From Nocardioides dokdonensis FR1436 (GTDB lineage: Bacteria; Actinomycetota; Actinomycetes; Propionibacteriales; Nocardioidaceae), in assembly GCF_001653335.1 (NCBI RefSeq), contig NZ_CP015079.1:1426001-1490000 (forward strand): 64,000 bases of DNA. Reading direction: 5' to 3'. Within the stretch, counting starts at the first letter, position 1, and every line of letters starts with the position of its first letter. Below, piece by piece: positions 23,489 through 31,955 of the stretch. The translations under genes were made by a program, and so were the position numbers. The notes under the pieces were generated by a model. It was not told the origin of the DNA. It searched no databases and saw only the letters and a list, made by a program, of their open reading frames with translations.

Positions 23489-25102
23489 GTGACCGAGCCG
23501 ACGTACGCCGCTGTCGACAGGTCCGCCGACCCCGCTCGGTGGTGGACGCTGGTCGCCGTGTGCACCGGCGTGTTCATGCTGCTGCTCGACATCACCATCG
23601 TCAACGTCGCGCTGCCCGACATCCAGGCCCAGCTCGACGCGAGCCTGGCCGACCTGCAGTGGGTGATCGACGCCTACGCGTTGAGCCTTGCGGCCCTGCT
23701 GCTCACGGCCGGCTCGCTGGCCGACCTCTTCGGTCGCCGCAAGGTCTTCGCGATCGGGATCGTGCTGTTCACCCTGGGCTCGCTGGCGTGCGGTCTGGCC
23801 CAGGACGTGCTGTTCCTGACCCTGGCCCGCGCGTTCCAGGGCATCGGCGGGGCGGCGATGTTCGCGACCGCGCTGGCGCTGCTGGCCACGGCCTTCACGG
23901 GTCGCGAGCGGGGCATCGCCTTCGGCGCGTTCGGCGCCACCACCGGCGTCGCGGTCGCGATCGGGCCGGTGCTGGGCGGGGTGCTGACCAGCGGCTTGTC
24001 GTGGCGCTGGATCTTCTTCGTCAACATCCCGATCTGCGCGGTCGCCCTGCTGGTGACCCTGGGCAAGGTCCGCGAGTCGCGGGATCCCCGGGCCGGGCGG
24101 CCCGACTGGGCGGGTTTCCTCACCTTCAGCCTCGCGCTCGCGAGCCTCGTCTACGGCCTCATCGAGGCCGGTCAGCCGATGCGAGGCTGGGGTGACACCC
24201 GCGTGGTCGTCTGCCTCGTGGCAGCGGTCGTGCTCCTGGCGGTCTTCGTCGTCACCCAGCTGCGCCAGCAGCAATCGATGCTCGACCTGCGGCTGCTGCG
24301 CAAGCCGACCTTCGTCGGCGGTCTCGTGGCGGCCTTCGGCGTGTCGGCCTCGATCTTCTCGCTGCTGGCCTACCTCGTGATCTACCTGCAGAACGTGCTC
24401 GGCTACTCCGCGGTCGGGACCGGCGTGCGGCTGCTGTTCCTCTCGGGCGCCTCGTTCGTGGTCGCCGCCGCGGCCGGCCGGCTGACCGAGAAGGTGCCCG
24501 CGAAGTGGCTCATCGCCCCGGGCTTCCTGCTGCTGGGCGTCGGCCTGCTGCTCCTGTGGGGCATCGAGCCGGACTCGTCGTGGACCGGGCTGATCCCCGG
24601 GCTCATCGTCACCGGCGTCGCGATCGGGCTGATCAACCCGCCGCTGGCCTCCACCGCGGTCGGGGTGGTGAGCACCGACCGGGCCGGGATGGCCTCCGGG
24701 GTGAACTCGACGTTCCGCCAGGTCGGGATCGCCACCGGCATCGCCGCGCTCGGGTCGATCTTCGGCAACCAGATCTCCTCGACCGTGCGCGACGAGCTCA
24801 CCGGGAAGGTGCCCGACCAGGCGCTGATGGGGCTCCAGGGCGCCCTCTCGGGGGGCCAGGTGGAGCGTGCGGCGGACGCCGCCCGGCAGGGCGCGGAGCA
24901 GAGCGGAGGCGGCACCGCGGGCCAGCAGGCCTACGACCTGGTGACCTCGGTAGGCACCTCGGCCGTCGTCGAGGCGCTCAACCACATCATCGCGATCGCC
25001 GCGGTGATCGCCTTCACCTCGGCCGTGCTGTGCCTGGCGCTGATCCGGCAGCGGGACTTCGTGACCCCCGGGGCGCCCGCAACGGTGTCAAGCAAGTCTT
25101 GA
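23489..25102 (+). CDS. DHA2-family (14-TM) MFS drug exporter
   Basis: 537-residue proton-driven multidrug exporter of the EmrB/QacA type. LLDITIVNVALPDIQ is the DHA2 motif D1 in TM1, GSLADLFGRRKVF is motif A in loop 2-3, and GPVLGGVLTSGLSWRWIFFVN is motif C with TM5 (first 20 residues GPVLGGVLTSGLSWRWIFFV). About 14 hydrophobic segments. The loop before the last helix (residues about 430-495) is long and polar. No TetR regulator adjoins it. Substrate unknown. The stop codon overlaps the -35 element of the following promoter. Confidence 0.9.
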   Translation: MTEPTYAAVDRSADPARWWTLVAVCTGVFMLLLDITIVNVALPDIQAQLDASLADLQWVIDAYALSLAALLLTAGSLADLFGRRKVFAIGIVLFTLGSLACGLAQDVLFLTLARAFQGIGGAAMFATALALLATAFTGRERGIAFGAFGATTGVAVAIGPVLGGVLTSGLSWRWIFFVNIPICAVALLVTLGKVRESRDPRAGRPDWAGFLTFSLALASLVYGLIEAGQPMRGWGDTRVVVCLVAAVVLLAVFVVTQLRQQQSMLDLRLLRKPTFVGGLVAAFGVSASIFSLLAYLVIYLQNVLGYSAVGTGVRLLFLSGASFVVAAAAGRLTEKVPAKWLIAPGFLLLGVGLLLLWGIEPDSSWTGLIPGLIVTGVAIGLINPPLASTAVGVVSTDRAGMASGVNSTFRQVGIATGIAALGSIFGNQISSTVRDELTGKVPDQALMGLQGALSGGQVERAADAARQGAEQSGGGTAGQQAYDLVTSVGTSAVVEALNHIIAIAAVIAFTSAVLCLALIRQRDFVTPGAPATVSSKS

Positions 25103-25132
25103 CGCGGCCGACGTGTCAATCTACGGTTGACG
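25086..25132 (+). promoter_or_regulatory. Tandem operators TGTCAA-N7-TTGACG over a leaderless promoter
   Basis: Two 19-bp sites of identical design, 25086-25104 and 25114-25132, 28 bp apart. The right arm of site 1 is the -35 (TTGACG, 25099-25104); 17 bp later the -10 TACGGT (25122-25127) lies in the middle of site 2, and the ATG follows after 6 nt. This geometry implies tight control, possibly by a MerR-type factor (inference from the N7 inverted-repeat style). Confidence 0.6.
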
Positions 25133-25133
25133 C

Positions 25134-25358
25134 ATGAGTCCCCTCTCTCGCACCCTCGATCTCTCGACGCTCGGGGCGGTCGTCATCGGGCTCCTCCTCC
25201 TCGTGCTCGGCCTGCAGGTCGACGGGTTCGTCGGGGGGATGGGGCAGGGTGCCGGCGCCGCCCTGGTGGTGCTCGGCGCCGTGCTGCTCCTCAGGCGGCG
25301 GCGCGGGCCCGACCGTGTCGACCACGGCTGGCTGCCCAGTCGCGATGGCGAGCGCTGA
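25134..25358 (+). CDS. Small two-helix membrane protein, 74 aa
   Basis: Not recognised. 74 residues with two hydrophobic helices (LGAVVIGLLLLVLGLQV and GAGAALVVLGAVLLL) separated by a short glycine-rich turn, then a basic RRRRG cytoplasmic tail, so both termini should be inside. It starts at the transcription start of the tandem-operator promoter and overlaps the next gene by 14 nt, suggesting the two products work together, for example a membrane anchor for the HTH protein. Confidence 0.65.
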   Translation: MSPLSRTLDLSTLGAVVIGLLLLVLGLQVDGFVGGMGQGAGAALVVLGAVLLLRRRRGPDRVDHGWLPSRDGER

Positions 25359-25938
25359 GCCGCCGGCTCCCGACCTCTCCGAGGCGCTGGGAGCCGCGAT
25401 CCTGGGCAGCCTCCCCCCGAGCGACGAGGAGCAGGACCACCTCGCCATCGTGCGGCGCAGCGCCCAGGCGGAGCAGGAGGTGCGCCGGCTCCTGGGCCAG
25501 GCCGTCTCCGCGGCCCGCGCCTCGGGGCACAGCTGGGCCGCGCTCGGGTCCGAGCTGGGGATGAGCCGCCAGGCCGCACAGCAGCGCTTCGGCACGATGC
25601 CCGGGGCCGGGGGCCCCGACGAGCTCGAGGGCGGGCCGCACGGGACGGTCGAGGAGCGGTGGCTCGGCCCCGTCACCGCGTTCGACGAGATGGCCGAGCT
25701 CGCGCTCGCGGGTCGGCTGGGCTGGCGCACGGTCGGCGCGGGGATGCTGCGCCACCGGGTCCGGCGTACGTCGACGCAGTGGGAGCACCGCCGCGTGGTG
25801 TGGGTGGGCGCGACGTCGCGCTACGAGCAGGACGGCTGGGAGGTGGCCGTGCGGGCCTTCCCGTGGGTCTACCTGGTGCGCGACACCGGCCGGCCGGCCG
25901 GCGAGGCGCCCGGGCCGACGCTCAGCGAGGGACCCTGA
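25345..25938 (+). CDS. HTH-containing protein of unknown function
   Basis: 197 residues. Residues about 60-85 (GHSWAALGSELGMSRQAAQQ) form a resolvase/MerR-style helix-turn-helix. The C-terminal half is a beta-rich WEHRRVVWVGATSRYEQDG...VAVRAFPWVYLV segment of no recognised family. ATG chosen within the end of the upstream gene, giving a 14-nt overlap; the frame is open further upstream but that region is the membrane protein. Possibly the regulator of the tandem operators upstream (autoregulation), inferred from position only. Its 3' end overlaps the convergent kinase gene by 17 nt. Confidence 0.6.
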   Translation: MASAEPPAPDLSEALGAAILGSLPPSDEEQDHLAIVRRSAQAEQEVRRLLGQAVSAARASGHSWAALGSELGMSRQAAQQRFGTMPGAGGPDELEGGPHGTVEERWLGPVTAFDEMAELALAGRLGWRTVGAGMLRHRVRRTSTQWEHRRVVWVGATSRYEQDGWEVAVRAFPWVYLVRDTGRPAGEAPGPTLSEGP

Positions 25939-27496
25939 CCAGCATCCGGCCGTGGATGCACTCCATCCGCAGCTCGCGGCCCGAGCCGATGGAGTCGCCG
26001 TCGAGCTGGCGCGGGGTGTCGGCGGAGGTGCGCACGACGACGGAGGCGCCGGTCATCCGGTTGACCAGGTCGTCGGTGTGCTTGCGCTTGAGCAGCACCC
26101 GCCAGGCCAGCGGGATCCAGGAGAAGAAGTTGCGCGGGTGCAGGATCACCACGTCGAGCTCGCCGTCATCGATCGTCGCGTCCGGCAGCAGCGGCATCCC
26201 GGCCTGCAGGAAGCCGACGTTGCCGACGACCACGGTGCGGGCGCGGTGGGTGCTGAACTCCCCGCCGTCCACGCTGACCTCGACCTTCATGGCCGGGAAC
26301 ATCAGCGACTTCAGCCCGGACAGCACGTAGGCCAGCCACCCGACGCGCTTCTTGATGTCCTCGTTGACGCCCTCCATGATCGCGGCGTCGAAGCCCATCC
26401 CGGCCATCACCATGAAGTGGGTGCGCTCGAGGCCGTCGCCCTCGACGGAGACCATGTCGATGGCCCGGTCCTGCCCGGTCAGGGCCACGTCGATGGCGGC
26501 GCGCAGGTAGAGCGGGATGCCCAGGTTGCGGGCCAGCAGGTTGCCGGTGCCGGCCGGCACGATGCCGACCGGGATGCCGGTGCCGGCGAGCTCGGCGCAC
26601 ACCTCGCGCACGGTGCCGTCGCCACCGCAGACCAGCACCATGTCGGCGCCGGCCACGGACGCCGCCTCGGCCATCCCGCGGCCCGGGTCCTCGACGGTGG
26701 TCAGGTGCCAGGTGGGCTCCGACCAGCCGGCCTCGGCCGCCATCGCCGAGACCGTGGCCCGGAAGGCGCCCTGGTCCTCGACCTTGATCGGGTTCAGCAC
26801 CACCGCGAGCCCCCGGGCCATCGGGAACGGGTCGGGCAGCGGATCAGACTTGACCGCGTGGCTGCGAGGACGGGGGGAGTAGAAGGCCAGCGTCAGCAGC
26901 GCCACCCCGATGCCGAGCAGCACGCCCGCGACCACGTCGGTGGCGTAGTGCCGCCCGAGCAGCACCCGGTCGAGCCCGGCGACGACGACCAGCGCGGTGG
27001 CAGCGACGTACACGAGGCGACGGGTGCTGAGGCGGCGCACGAGCATGATCGCGAGCACCACGCACACCGCCGCGAAGGCCGCGGTGGACGAGGCGTGGCC
27101 CGACGGGAACGCGTTGCTCGACAGCGCCGACTCCGCGTCCTGCCACTGCGGGCGGTCGCGGGCGACCAGCAGCTTGAGACCGGTGGTGGCGGCCGCGGTC
27201 ACGCCCATCACGACGACGGCGTACGCCGCTGCCCGGCGGTGCCCGCGCGCGAACATGGCCGCGGCCAGCGCGATCGTCAGCACCGTCATCCCGGTCGTGC
27301 CGAGCCCCGCCTCGACCCAGCGCAGCGGCGGGTGCAGCCAACCGACGTCGACCGCCCACACCTCGAGCGGCTCCCCACGGTCGTCGAGCCCCGCCAACGG
27401 GCCCCAGCCGCCGGTGACGGCGAGGGCGAGCAGGGTGAACACGGCGAAGCAGGCGACGGCCCAGCTCAGCAGCACGTATCGGGAGCGGTCCAGCAC
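25922..27496 (-). CDS. PAP2 phosphatase - diacylglycerol kinase fusion protein
   Basis: 524-residue fusion. The N-terminal part is a membrane PAP2-type phosphatase with the three-part signature KLLVARDRP, SNAFPSGHASS and RVLLGRHYATD over about five or six helices. The C-terminal part (from about residue 215) is a soluble lipid-kinase catalytic domain with VLNPIK, VCGGDGTVREV and IPVGIVPAGTGNLLARNLGI. One chain could thus both phosphorylate a lipid and dephosphorylate a lipid (pyro)phosphate on opposite membrane faces. GTG start chosen because the divergent serS starts 75 bp away; CATACT lies 7 nt upstream. Confidence 0.85.
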   Translation of the reverse strand: MLDRSRYVLLSWAVACFAVFTLLALAVTGGWGPLAGLDDRGEPLEVWAVDVGWLHPPLRWVEAGLGTTGMTVLTIALAAAMFARGHRRAAAYAVVVMGVTAAATTGLKLLVARDRPQWQDAESALSSNAFPSGHASSTAAFAAVCVVLAIMLVRRLSTRRLVYVAATALVVVAGLDRVLLGRHYATDVVAGVLLGIGVALLTLAFYSPRPRSHAVKSDPLPDPFPMARGLAVVLNPIKVEDQGAFRATVSAMAAEAGWSEPTWHLTTVEDPGRGMAEAASVAGADMVLVCGGDGTVREVCAELAGTGIPVGIVPAGTGNLLARNLGIPLYLRAAIDVALTGQDRAIDMVSVEGDGLERTHFMVMAGMGFDAAIMEGVNEDIKKRVGWLAYVLSGLKSLMFPAMKVEVSVDGGEFSTHRARTVVVGNVGFLQAGMPLLPDATIDDGELDVVILHPRNFFSWIPLAWRVLLKRKHTDDLVNRMTGASVVVRTSADTPRQLDGDSIGSGRELRMECIHGRMLVRVPR

Positions 27497-27558
27497 GCCG
27501 ACCAGTATGGGTGACGCCCGCGGCCACGACGGGGGTGAGGCGCCGCGGGGGCCGGCGA

Positions 27559-27564
27559 TAGCCT
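27559..27564 (+). promoter_or_regulatory. -10 hexamer of serS operon (leaderless)
   Basis: TAGCCT, 6 nt before the serS ATG; no Shine-Dalgarno is present. Confidence 0.5.
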
Positions 27565-27570
27565 CTGTCC

Positions 27571-28860
27571 ATGATCGATCCCCGCATCCTGCGTGACGAC
27601 CCCGACCGCGTCCGAGCCTCGCTGACCAAGCGAGGGCTGCCCACGGACGTCGTGGACCGCGCGCTGGCCGCCGACACCGCGCGACGCTCGGCCATCGCGG
27701 CGTACGAGACGAGGCGTGCGGAGCAGAAGCAGCTGGGCAAGCAGATCCCGCAGGCACAGGGCGAGGAGAAGCAGGCGCTGCTGGCGCAGACCAAGACCCT
27801 CGCCGCCGACGTGAAGGCCGCCGAGGCCGCCCAGGTCGAGGCCGAGGCGACCTGGCAGGGCGCGCTGGCCTCGATGCCGAACCTCACCTCCGAGGAGACC
27901 CCGCCGGGCGGCGAGGACGACTTCGTGGTGCTGGAGACCATCGGCACCCCGCGCGACTTCGCGGCCGAGGGCTTCGAGCCGCGCGACCACGTCGAGCTGG
28001 GCAAGATGCTCGGCGCGATCGACATCGAGCGCGGCGCCAAGGTCTCGGGCAGCCGGTTCTACTTCCTGACCGGCATCGGCGCCCAGCTCGAGCTGGCCCT
28101 GGTCAACCTGGCCATGGAGCAGGCCCGCGCGGCCGGGTTCATCCAGGTCGTGCCGCCGTCGCTGGTTCGCCCGCGCGCGATGGAGGGCACCGGCTTCCTG
28201 GGCCAGGCCGCCGACGACGTCTACCGGATCGAGGGAGAGGACCTCTACCTCGTGGGCACCTCGGAGGTGCCGATGGCGGCGTTCCACTCCGACGAGATCC
28301 TCGACGGTGACGACCTGCCGCTGCGCTACGCCGCCTTCAGCCCGTGCTTCCGCAAGGAGGCCGGCTCTCACGGCAAGGACACCAAGGGCATCATCCGGGT
28401 GCACTGGTTCGACAAGGTCGAGATGTTCGTCTACACCACCCTCGAGGACGCCGAGGCCGAGCACCAGCGGCTGCTGGGCTGGGAGAAGGCCTTCCTCGAC
28501 AAGCTCGAGCTGGCCTACCAGGTCATCGACGTCGCGGCCGGCGACCTCGGGCTCTCGGCCATCCGCAAGTTCGACTGCGAGGCCTGGATCCCGACCCAGG
28601 GCAAGTACCGCGAGCTCACCTCGACCTCCAACTGCACCGACTTCCAGACCCGGCGCCTCGACACCCGCGGCCGGTTCGCCACCGACAACGGCACCGAGAT
28701 GCGCCCGGTCGCCACGCTCAACGGCACCCTGTGCGCGATGACCCGCACCATCGTGGCCATCCTCGAGACCCACCAGCAGGCCGACGGCTCGGTCCGCGTC
28801 CCGAAGGCGCTGCAGCCCTACCTGGGCGGCCTCGAGGTCATGGAGCCGGTCGCCCGATGA
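27571..28860 (+). CDS. serS: Seryl-tRNA synthetase
   Basis: Class II synthetase, 429 residues, charges tRNA-Ser. The N-terminal antiparallel coiled coil (residues about 28-100, charged, many Lys/Glu/Gln) reads the long variable arm of tRNA-Ser. Motif 2 is [20 protein letters not shown] and motif 3 is [30 protein letters not shown] is the usual motif between them. Essential housekeeping gene and first gene of an overlapping five-gene run: the stop shares ATGA with the HAD phosphatase. Two tRNA-Ser genes lie 8-9 kb downstream. Confidence 0.97.
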   Translation: MIDPRILRDDPDRVRASLTKRGLPTDVVDRALAADTARRSAIAAYETRRAEQKQLGKQIPQAQGEEKQALLAQTKTLAADVKAAEAAQVEAEATWQGALASMPNLTSEETPPGGEDDFVVLETIGTPRDFAAEGFEPRDHVELGKMLGAIDIERGAKVSGSRFYFLTGIGAQLELALVNLAMEQARAAGFIQVVPPSLVRPRAMEGTGFLGQAADDVYRIEGEDLYLVGTSEVPMAAFHSDEILDGDDLPLRYAAFSPCFRKEAGSHGKDTKGIIRVHWFDKVEMFVYTTLEDAEAEHQRLLGWEKAFLDKLELAYQVIDVAAGDLGLSAIRKFDCEAWIPTQGKYRELTSTSNCTDFQTRRLDTRGRFATDNGTEMRPVATLNGTLCAMTRTIVAILETHQQADGSVRVPKALQPYLGGLEVMEPVAR

Positions 28861-29711
28861 GCGCGCCCGTCCCCGGCCCCGCGCCGGTCGCCGGCTGGAC
28901 GCCGCGGCTGGTGGCCCTCGACATCGACGGCACGCTGCTGCGCTGGATCGACGGCACCGGCACCTCGCACGAGGAGATCACGCCGGCCGTCCACGACGCC
29001 GTACGCCGGGCGCAGGAGGCGGGTGCGCACATCGTGCTGGCCTCGGGCCGCTCGCCGGACGGGATGACCGGCGTCGCCGACATGCTCGGGCTCGCCACCG
29101 AGGAGCACCCGGTGTGGGTGGTGGCCTCCAACGGGGCGGTCGTCTTCCGCTACCCGCCGATGCAGGTCGTGCACGAGCAGACCTTCGACGCCCGTCCCGC
29201 TGTGGCGGCCGTGCTCGCCGAGCACCCGAACGCACTGGTCGCGGTCGAGGAGCGCGGCGTGGGCTACCGGGTCAACCGGCAGTTCCCCGACGGAGAGCTG
29301 TCGGGGGAGATGATCCTGGCCGAGGTGGATCGGATGGTCGCCGAGCCGGTCAGCCGCGTCATCATCCGCGACCCCGACGCGACCGTCGACGACTTCGTCG
29401 CCCTCGCCGGCCGCCTGGGCCTGCACGGCACCGACTACATCGTGGGCTGGACGGCCTGGATGGATCTGGCCCCGGTCGGCGTGTCCAAGGCCTCCGGGCT
29501 GGCGCAGGTGGCCGACGACCTCGGCATCGACGCCGCGGACGTGCTGGCCATCGGCGACGGGCGCAACGACCTGGAGATGCTCGCGTGGGCCGGGCGCGGG
29601 GTGGCGATGGGCCAGGCGATCGAGCAGGTCCGCTCGGCGGCCGACGCCGTGACCGCCACCGTCGACGACGACGGGGCCGCGCTCGAGATGTCGCGCTACT
29701 GGCCGGCATGA
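28857..29711 (+). CDS. HAD-superfamily (Cof-type) phosphatase 1
   Basis: 284-residue C2-cap HAD phosphatase. Motif I is ALDIDGTLL (nucleophile and acid Asp), motif [11 protein letters not shown], motif III K with [11 protein letters not shown], motif [14 protein letters not shown]. The Cof-like cap lies between motifs II and III. Substrate is likely a sugar phosphate or nucleotide but cannot be named. ATG overlaps the serS stop by 4 nt and its own stop overlaps the GNAT gene, so it is translationally coupled on both sides. Confidence 0.88.
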   Translation: MSAPVPGPAPVAGWTPRLVALDIDGTLLRWIDGTGTSHEEITPAVHDAVRRAQEAGAHIVLASGRSPDGMTGVADMLGLATEEHPVWVVASNGAVVFRYPPMQVVHEQTFDARPAVAAVLAEHPNALVAVEERGVGYRVNRQFPDGELSGEMILAEVDRMVAEPVSRVIIRDPDATVDDFVALAGRLGLHGTDYIVGWTAWMDLAPVGVSKASGLAQVADDLGIDAADVLAIGDGRNDLEMLAWAGRGVAMGQAIEQVRSAADAVTATVDDDGAALEMSRYWPA

Positions 29712-30223
29712 GCACCGACGGGGGCCCCGGCCCGCTGCCCGGCGAGATCCGCACCGAACGGCTGGTGCTGCCGCTGTGGAGCGCCGACGAGGCCGCCGAC
29801 ATCCTCGCCGGGCGGCACCGGCCGCACTGGCACCCCGACTTCCCCCGCCCCGACGACCGTGACGCGGCCACGCTCTTCGTGCTCGGCAGCGGGTGGAGCT
29901 CGCGCCACGTGGTGCGAGGCACCACGGTGCTCGGCTCGATCGGTTTCTTCGGGCCCCCCGCACCCGCCGCCGACGGTGTGCTCGAGGCGGAGGTCGGCTA
30001 CGGCCTGGTCGCGCAGGCGCAGGGCTACGGGTTCGCCAGCGAGGCGCTGCGCGGCGTCCTCGCCGCCACCGACGCGGCCGGCGTGCGGGTGCGCGCCGCG
30101 GTCGCCCCCGAGAACCGGGCCAGCCTCAAGGTGCTGGCCGGCTGCGGCTTCACCGGGCTGCGCGGCAGCAACGAGGACGGCCACCTGGTGATGGTGCGGC
30201 CGCTGCCGGCGGTGTCCGCGTGA
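29708..30223 (+). CDS. GNAT-family N-acetyltransferase
   Basis: 171-residue acetyltransferase of the RimJ/RimL-like group. TERLVLPLWSADEA opens the fold; the acetyl-CoA loop is LVAQAQGYGFASEAL (Q-x-x-G-x-G/A); VAPENRASLKVLAGCGF is the typical end of the family. An unusual insertion PPAPAADGVLEAE sits before the conserved VGYGL strand. Acceptor could be a protein N-terminus or small molecule. Placed between two HAD phosphatases with 4-nt overlaps on both sides. Confidence 0.88.
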   Translation: MSTDGGPGPLPGEIRTERLVLPLWSADEAADILAGRHRPHWHPDFPRPDDRDAATLFVLGSGWSSRHVVRGTTVLGSIGFFGPPAPAADGVLEAEVGYGLVAQAQGYGFASEALRGVLAATDAAGVRVRAAVAPENRASLKVLAGCGFTGLRGSNEDGHLVMVRPLPAVSA

Positions 30224-31053
30224 CCCGGCCGCCCGACCCGCTCGAGCTGCCCCGGCTGCACCGGCCGCCGCGGCTGGTCGCGACCGACCTCGACGGCACG
30301 CTGGTGCGCAGCGACGGCACCGTCTCGCCCTACACCCGTGAGGTGCTGCTCGAGCTCGACCGCCGCGACGTGCCGGTCGTGTTCGTCACCGGCCGCCCGC
30401 TGCGCTGGGCCGCCGACGTCTTCGAGCACGTCGGCGCCCACGGGCTGGCGATCATCTCCAACGGTGCGCTCGTCTGGGACGTCACCGGCGACCGCGCGGT
30501 GCTCGAGCGGCCGATCCAGCCCTCCCTGGGCCTCGAGGTCTGCGCGGCCCTGCGCGCCGCGGTGCCCGGCACGGCGTACGCCGTCGAGACGGTGCGGGGC
30601 ATCGAGCTGGAGCCCTCGTTCATGGAGCGCTACCAGGTGCCCGACGCTGTCCGCCGTGCTCCGGTCGAGGAGCTCTTCGACGGGCCGGCGCTCAAGCTGC
30701 TGGCCCGCCACGAGGAGCTGGGGCCTCAGGAGTTCTGGGACGTCGCCGAGGAGGTCACCGGCGGGCGCCTGGTCATCACCTGGTCGTCGACCACGACGCT
30801 GCTCGAGATCAGCGGCCCCGAGGTCACCAAGGCGTCCACGCTGGAGCTGCTCTGCGCCGAGCGGGGGATCGAGGCCGCCGACGTCATCGCCTTCGGCGAC
30901 ATGCCCAACGACCTGCCGATGCTCGGCTGGGCGGGGACGTCGTACGCCATGGCCGACGCGCACCACACGGTCACCGAGCTGGCCGACCACGTCGCCCCCG
31001 GGCACGACGAGGACGGCGTGGCGCGGGTCCTGGCTGGTGTGTTCGGCCTGTGA
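30220..31053 (+). CDS. HAD-superfamily (Cof-type) phosphatase 2
   Basis: 277-residue paralogue-like HAD phosphatase of the C2-cap class. Motif I ATDLDGTLV, motif II FVTGRPLRWA, motif III with EVTKASTLELL, motif IV AFGDMPNDLPML. It resembles but is clearly diverged from HAD 1 two genes upstream, suggesting different substrates. GTG start overlaps the GNAT stop (GTGA) and its own stop overlaps the next GTG. The end HDEDGVARVLAGVF is typical of Cof proteins. Confidence 0.88.
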   Translation: MTRPPDPLELPRLHRPPRLVATDLDGTLVRSDGTVSPYTREVLLELDRRDVPVVFVTGRPLRWAADVFEHVGAHGLAIISNGALVWDVTGDRAVLERPIQPSLGLEVCAALRAAVPGTAYAVETVRGIELEPSFMERYQVPDAVRRAPVEELFDGPALKLLARHEELGPQEFWDVAEEVTGGRLVITWSSTTTLLEISGPEVTKASTLELLCAERGIEAADVIAFGDMPNDLPMLGWAGTSYAMADAHHTVTELADHVAPGHDEDGVARVLAGVFGL

Positions 31054-31748
31054 TCTGGTCTCATGTCATCGTGCCGAGCCCCCGTTCCGTGACCGCGCGA
31101 CCCGGCTCGCCTGCGCTCGCGAGGCGGCTGGGCGCCCCGCTGGTCGGCCTCGGGCTGCTGCTGGGCCTGCTGCTGGGCCCGCTGCTGGGGATGGGCTCCC
31201 TGCTGTCGCCCGCGGCCGCGAGCGGCCAGAAGTGCGACAGCGACACCTCCGTCAGCTCCCGGGCCCGCCAGGCCCAGGCCGTCTTCACGGGCAAGGTCGT
31301 GTCGAGCTCCGCGAAGCGTCTCTCGGGCGGCCAGCGCGGCGTCGAGGTCACCCACGAGGTCGAGGTCGATCTCGTCTACAAGGGCGGCAGCCGGGTCACC
31401 GAGACCACGGTCGAGGTCGTCACCACCCGCAGCTCGGGCGGGTGCGACCTGGGACGTTTGCAGGACGACACGACGTACGCCTTCTTCGTCACCGGTGACG
31501 AGGAGAGCCGGCTCCTGGCCGCCGGGGACAGCGGGACCGCTCCCAGCGACGCCGCCCTGATGCGGGAGGTCGAGCAGATCTTCCCGAACCCCTCGCCGCC
31601 GGTGGCTGCCGAGCCGCCCTCGGCGCAGTTCGACCGTCTCCAGCTCGAGCCGCTCAGGCCGCTCTCGCGGGCCCTGGCCCCCGGCGCCGCGATGGTCATC
31701 GTCGGAGGACTCGGGCTGATCCTGGCCCGCCGCCTCGCCCGCCGCTGA
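31050..31748 (+). CDS. Secreted, C-terminally anchored protein with TIMP/NTR-like domain
   Basis: 232-residue export protein. A long basic N-region, then a hydrophobic signal (VGLGLLLGLLLGPLLGMGSLL) shown here only in part: VGLGLLLGLLLGPLLGM, with a likely cleavage after PAAAS. The mature part has CDSD...VFTGKVVSSS, VEVDLVYKG and TTRSSGGCDLG, a pattern like netrin/TIMP-type OB folds with two cysteines. A C-terminal helix (AAMVIVGGLGLILA) with RRLARR behind it anchors it outward. GTG start overlaps the HAD stop; a GTG seven codons on is possible. Role unknown. Confidence 0.6.
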   Translation: MIWSHVIVPSPRSVTARPGSPALARRLGAPLVGLGLLLGLLLGPLLGMGSLLSPAAASGQKCDSDTSVSSRARQAQAVFTGKVVSSSAKRLSGGQRGVEVTHEVEVDLVYKGGSRVTETTVEVVTTRSSGGCDLGRLQDDTTYAFFVTGDEESRLLAAGDSGTAPSDAALMREVEQIFPNPSPPVAAEPPSAQFDRLQLEPLRPLSRALAPGAAMVIVGGLGLILARRLARR

Positions 31749-31877
31749 CCCGGCGCAAATCTCTCGCCGACCCGGCCCAGATGTTGCACTGACCCGGCCC
31801 ATATGTCGCGTCGACCCGGCCCGGATGTCGCACTGACCCGGCCCAGATGTCGCACTGACCCGGCCCGGATGTCTCGG
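31746..31877 (+). repeat. A-type 22-bp tandem repeat array (6 copies)
   Basis: Six contiguous units starting at 31746, 31768, 31790, 31812, 31834 and 31856. Consensus (T/C)GACCCGGCCC(A/G)GATGTCG plus three bases. The first TGA is the stop codon of the upstream gene. Confidence 0.9.
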
Positions 31878-31882
31878 CCAGG

Positions 31883-31948
31883 GGTGCTGCTCTGCGCCGA
31901 CTCGACGGGCTATGCGGGCCGACTCGGCGGGATATCTGGGCCGGGTCG
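31883..31948 (-). repeat. Inverted, degenerate A-type repeats (3 copies)
   Basis: Read on the minus strand, 22-bp units start at 31948, 31926 and 31904. The first is close to consensus (CGACCCGGCCCAGATATC), the other two are decayed (CGAGTCGG starts). They point away from the proteasome-activator gene toward the six-copy array, so the whole convergent gap is made of this element. Confidence 0.7.
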
Positions 31949-31955
31949 CGGTGGG

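Noticed and set aside
30220..30240. Another A-type repeat at the start of HAD 2 (TGACCCGGCC)
   Set aside because: Only the first 10 bases match and no second unit follows; it is coding sequence (Thr-Arg-Pro-Pro).
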